A stretch of DNA of 5,705 nucleotides from a bacterium. GTDB taxonomy: Bacteria > Ratteibacteria > UBA8468 > B48-G9 > JAFGKM01. This document shows positions 5,296-5,705 of this stretch, in pieces. The stretch spans positions 1 through 5,705 of the forward strand of contig JAGGVW010000018.1 in assembly GCA_021157805.1 (NCBI GenBank). Direction: 5' to 3'. The notes under the pieces were generated by a model. That model searched no databases, was not told the DNA's origin, and was given only the letters and a program-made list of their open reading frames with translations. Every line of letters starts with the position of its first letter. Within the stretch, counting starts at the first letter, position 1. A program made the translations under genes and the position numbers.

Positions 5296-5705
5296 TTTTA
5301 ATCCTTTCAATAAACTTTAAATAGTTTTTTATTTTTCTTTCATACCCCATATCTGAAGGTGTATAAAATTTTTTGTATTTTATCATATATTTTTGTGGAA
5401 AATAATGGTAAGGATAATCGTGAGGATAGATATAACCCTTTCCTCTTCCAAGTTCTTCTGCTCCTCTGTATCCTTTATGTTGTAGATGTTCTGGAACTGG
5501 TTGTGATTTTTCTTTTTCCACTTCCTCAATTGCTTTTTCAATTGCCAGATAGGAAGAATTGCTCTTTGGAGCGGTTGAAACATAAATTGTCGCCTGTGCA
5601 AGAATAATTTTACTTTCAGGCATCCCAATAACTTCAACTGCCTGATAACAGGCGTTTGCTATCAGTAATGCTTGAGGGTCTGCATTCCCAACATCTTCAC
5701 TGGCA
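5189..5705 (-). CDS. rarA: RarA/MgsA replication-associated AAA+ ATPase, C-terminal part
   Basis: The last 171 codons of a RarA (MgsA, Mgs1/WRNIP1-related) clamp-loader-like ATPase that acts at stalled replication forks. The gene enters from the right edge, so its ATPase domain and start lie outside. The visible part is the lid-following and tetramerisation region. It begins ASEDVGNADPQALLIANA, then GMPESKIILAQATIYVSTAP, PVPEHL, GYIYPHDYP and FYTPSDMGYERKI, all strongly conserved in the family. After this normal end, a charged tail of about 35 residues (from EYEKRNKGDNEEKKKGDEKR on) runs over the start of fau in another frame, a 107-bp overlap. An apparent ATG at 5623 is the internal Met of GMPES, not a start. 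Confidence 0.96.
   Translation of the reverse strand, partial: ASEDVGNADPQALLIANACYQAVEVIGMPESKIILAQATIYVSTAPKSNSSYLAIEKAIEEVEKEKSQPVPEHLQHKGYRGAEELGRGKGYIYPHDYPYHYFPQKYMIKYKKFYTPSDMGYERKIKNYLKFIERIKNEYEKRNKGDNEEKKKGDEKRRVGREKFDSPEKIS

Noticed and set aside
5359..5637. Plus- and minus-strand ORFs of about 83 codons within rarA
   Set aside because: Both are out of frame with the strongly conserved RarA reading frame.

Overview
The window comes from an AT-rich bacterium with A-rich coding strands and Shine-Dalgarno-led genes. Every recognisable gene is bacterial: ribosomal protein S2, a short EF-Ts, an HU/IHF-type DNA-binding protein, 5-formyltetrahydrofolate cyclo-ligase, RarA, and a tRNA-Leu whose CCA end is not encoded. 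A secreted DUF3857/transglutaminase protein hints at a cell envelope with a periplasm, but no gene here fixes the phylum. A poorly sampled candidate phylum is possible; that is inference.

Layout: positions 1-192 are upstream sequence ending in a near-consensus sigma70-type promoter (132-160). It drives a plus-strand cluster: rpsB (193-960), tsf (957-1544, ATGA overlap), a two-helix membrane protein of 88 residues (1571-1837) and a secreted DUF3857/transglutaminase-like protein (1837-3693, TAATG overlap). The first two genes serve translation. The last two look like an envelope pair that has joined the translation operon in the place where pyrH and frr commonly sit.

The right half is on the minus strand. 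Reading leftwards from the right edge it has the C-terminal part of rarA (runs off the window), fau (overlapping the rarA tail by 107 bp), a strong promoter (4620-4648), a non-coding stretch, tRNA-Leu(CAA) (4212-4298) and an HU-like gene (3795-4121). The two transcription directions converge near 3694-3794, where I see no convincing terminator.

The most unusual part is the roughly 420-bp stretch without a protein gene between tRNA-Leu and fau. It holds a 119-bp direct repeat present twice, exactly 220 bp apart, with 3 mismatches. Each copy ends with the first 15 nucleotides of tRNA-Leu. The proximal copy continues into the intact tRNA. The distal copy breaks off into a 101-bp spacer whose inner part is GC-richer than its surroundings and can fold on the minus strand. 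The promoter abuts the distal copy, so the whole block should be transcribed as a leader of about 315 nt ahead of the tRNA. It may be a decayed tandem tRNA gene, a tRNA-associated insertion or a structured RNA; the sequence alone does not decide.
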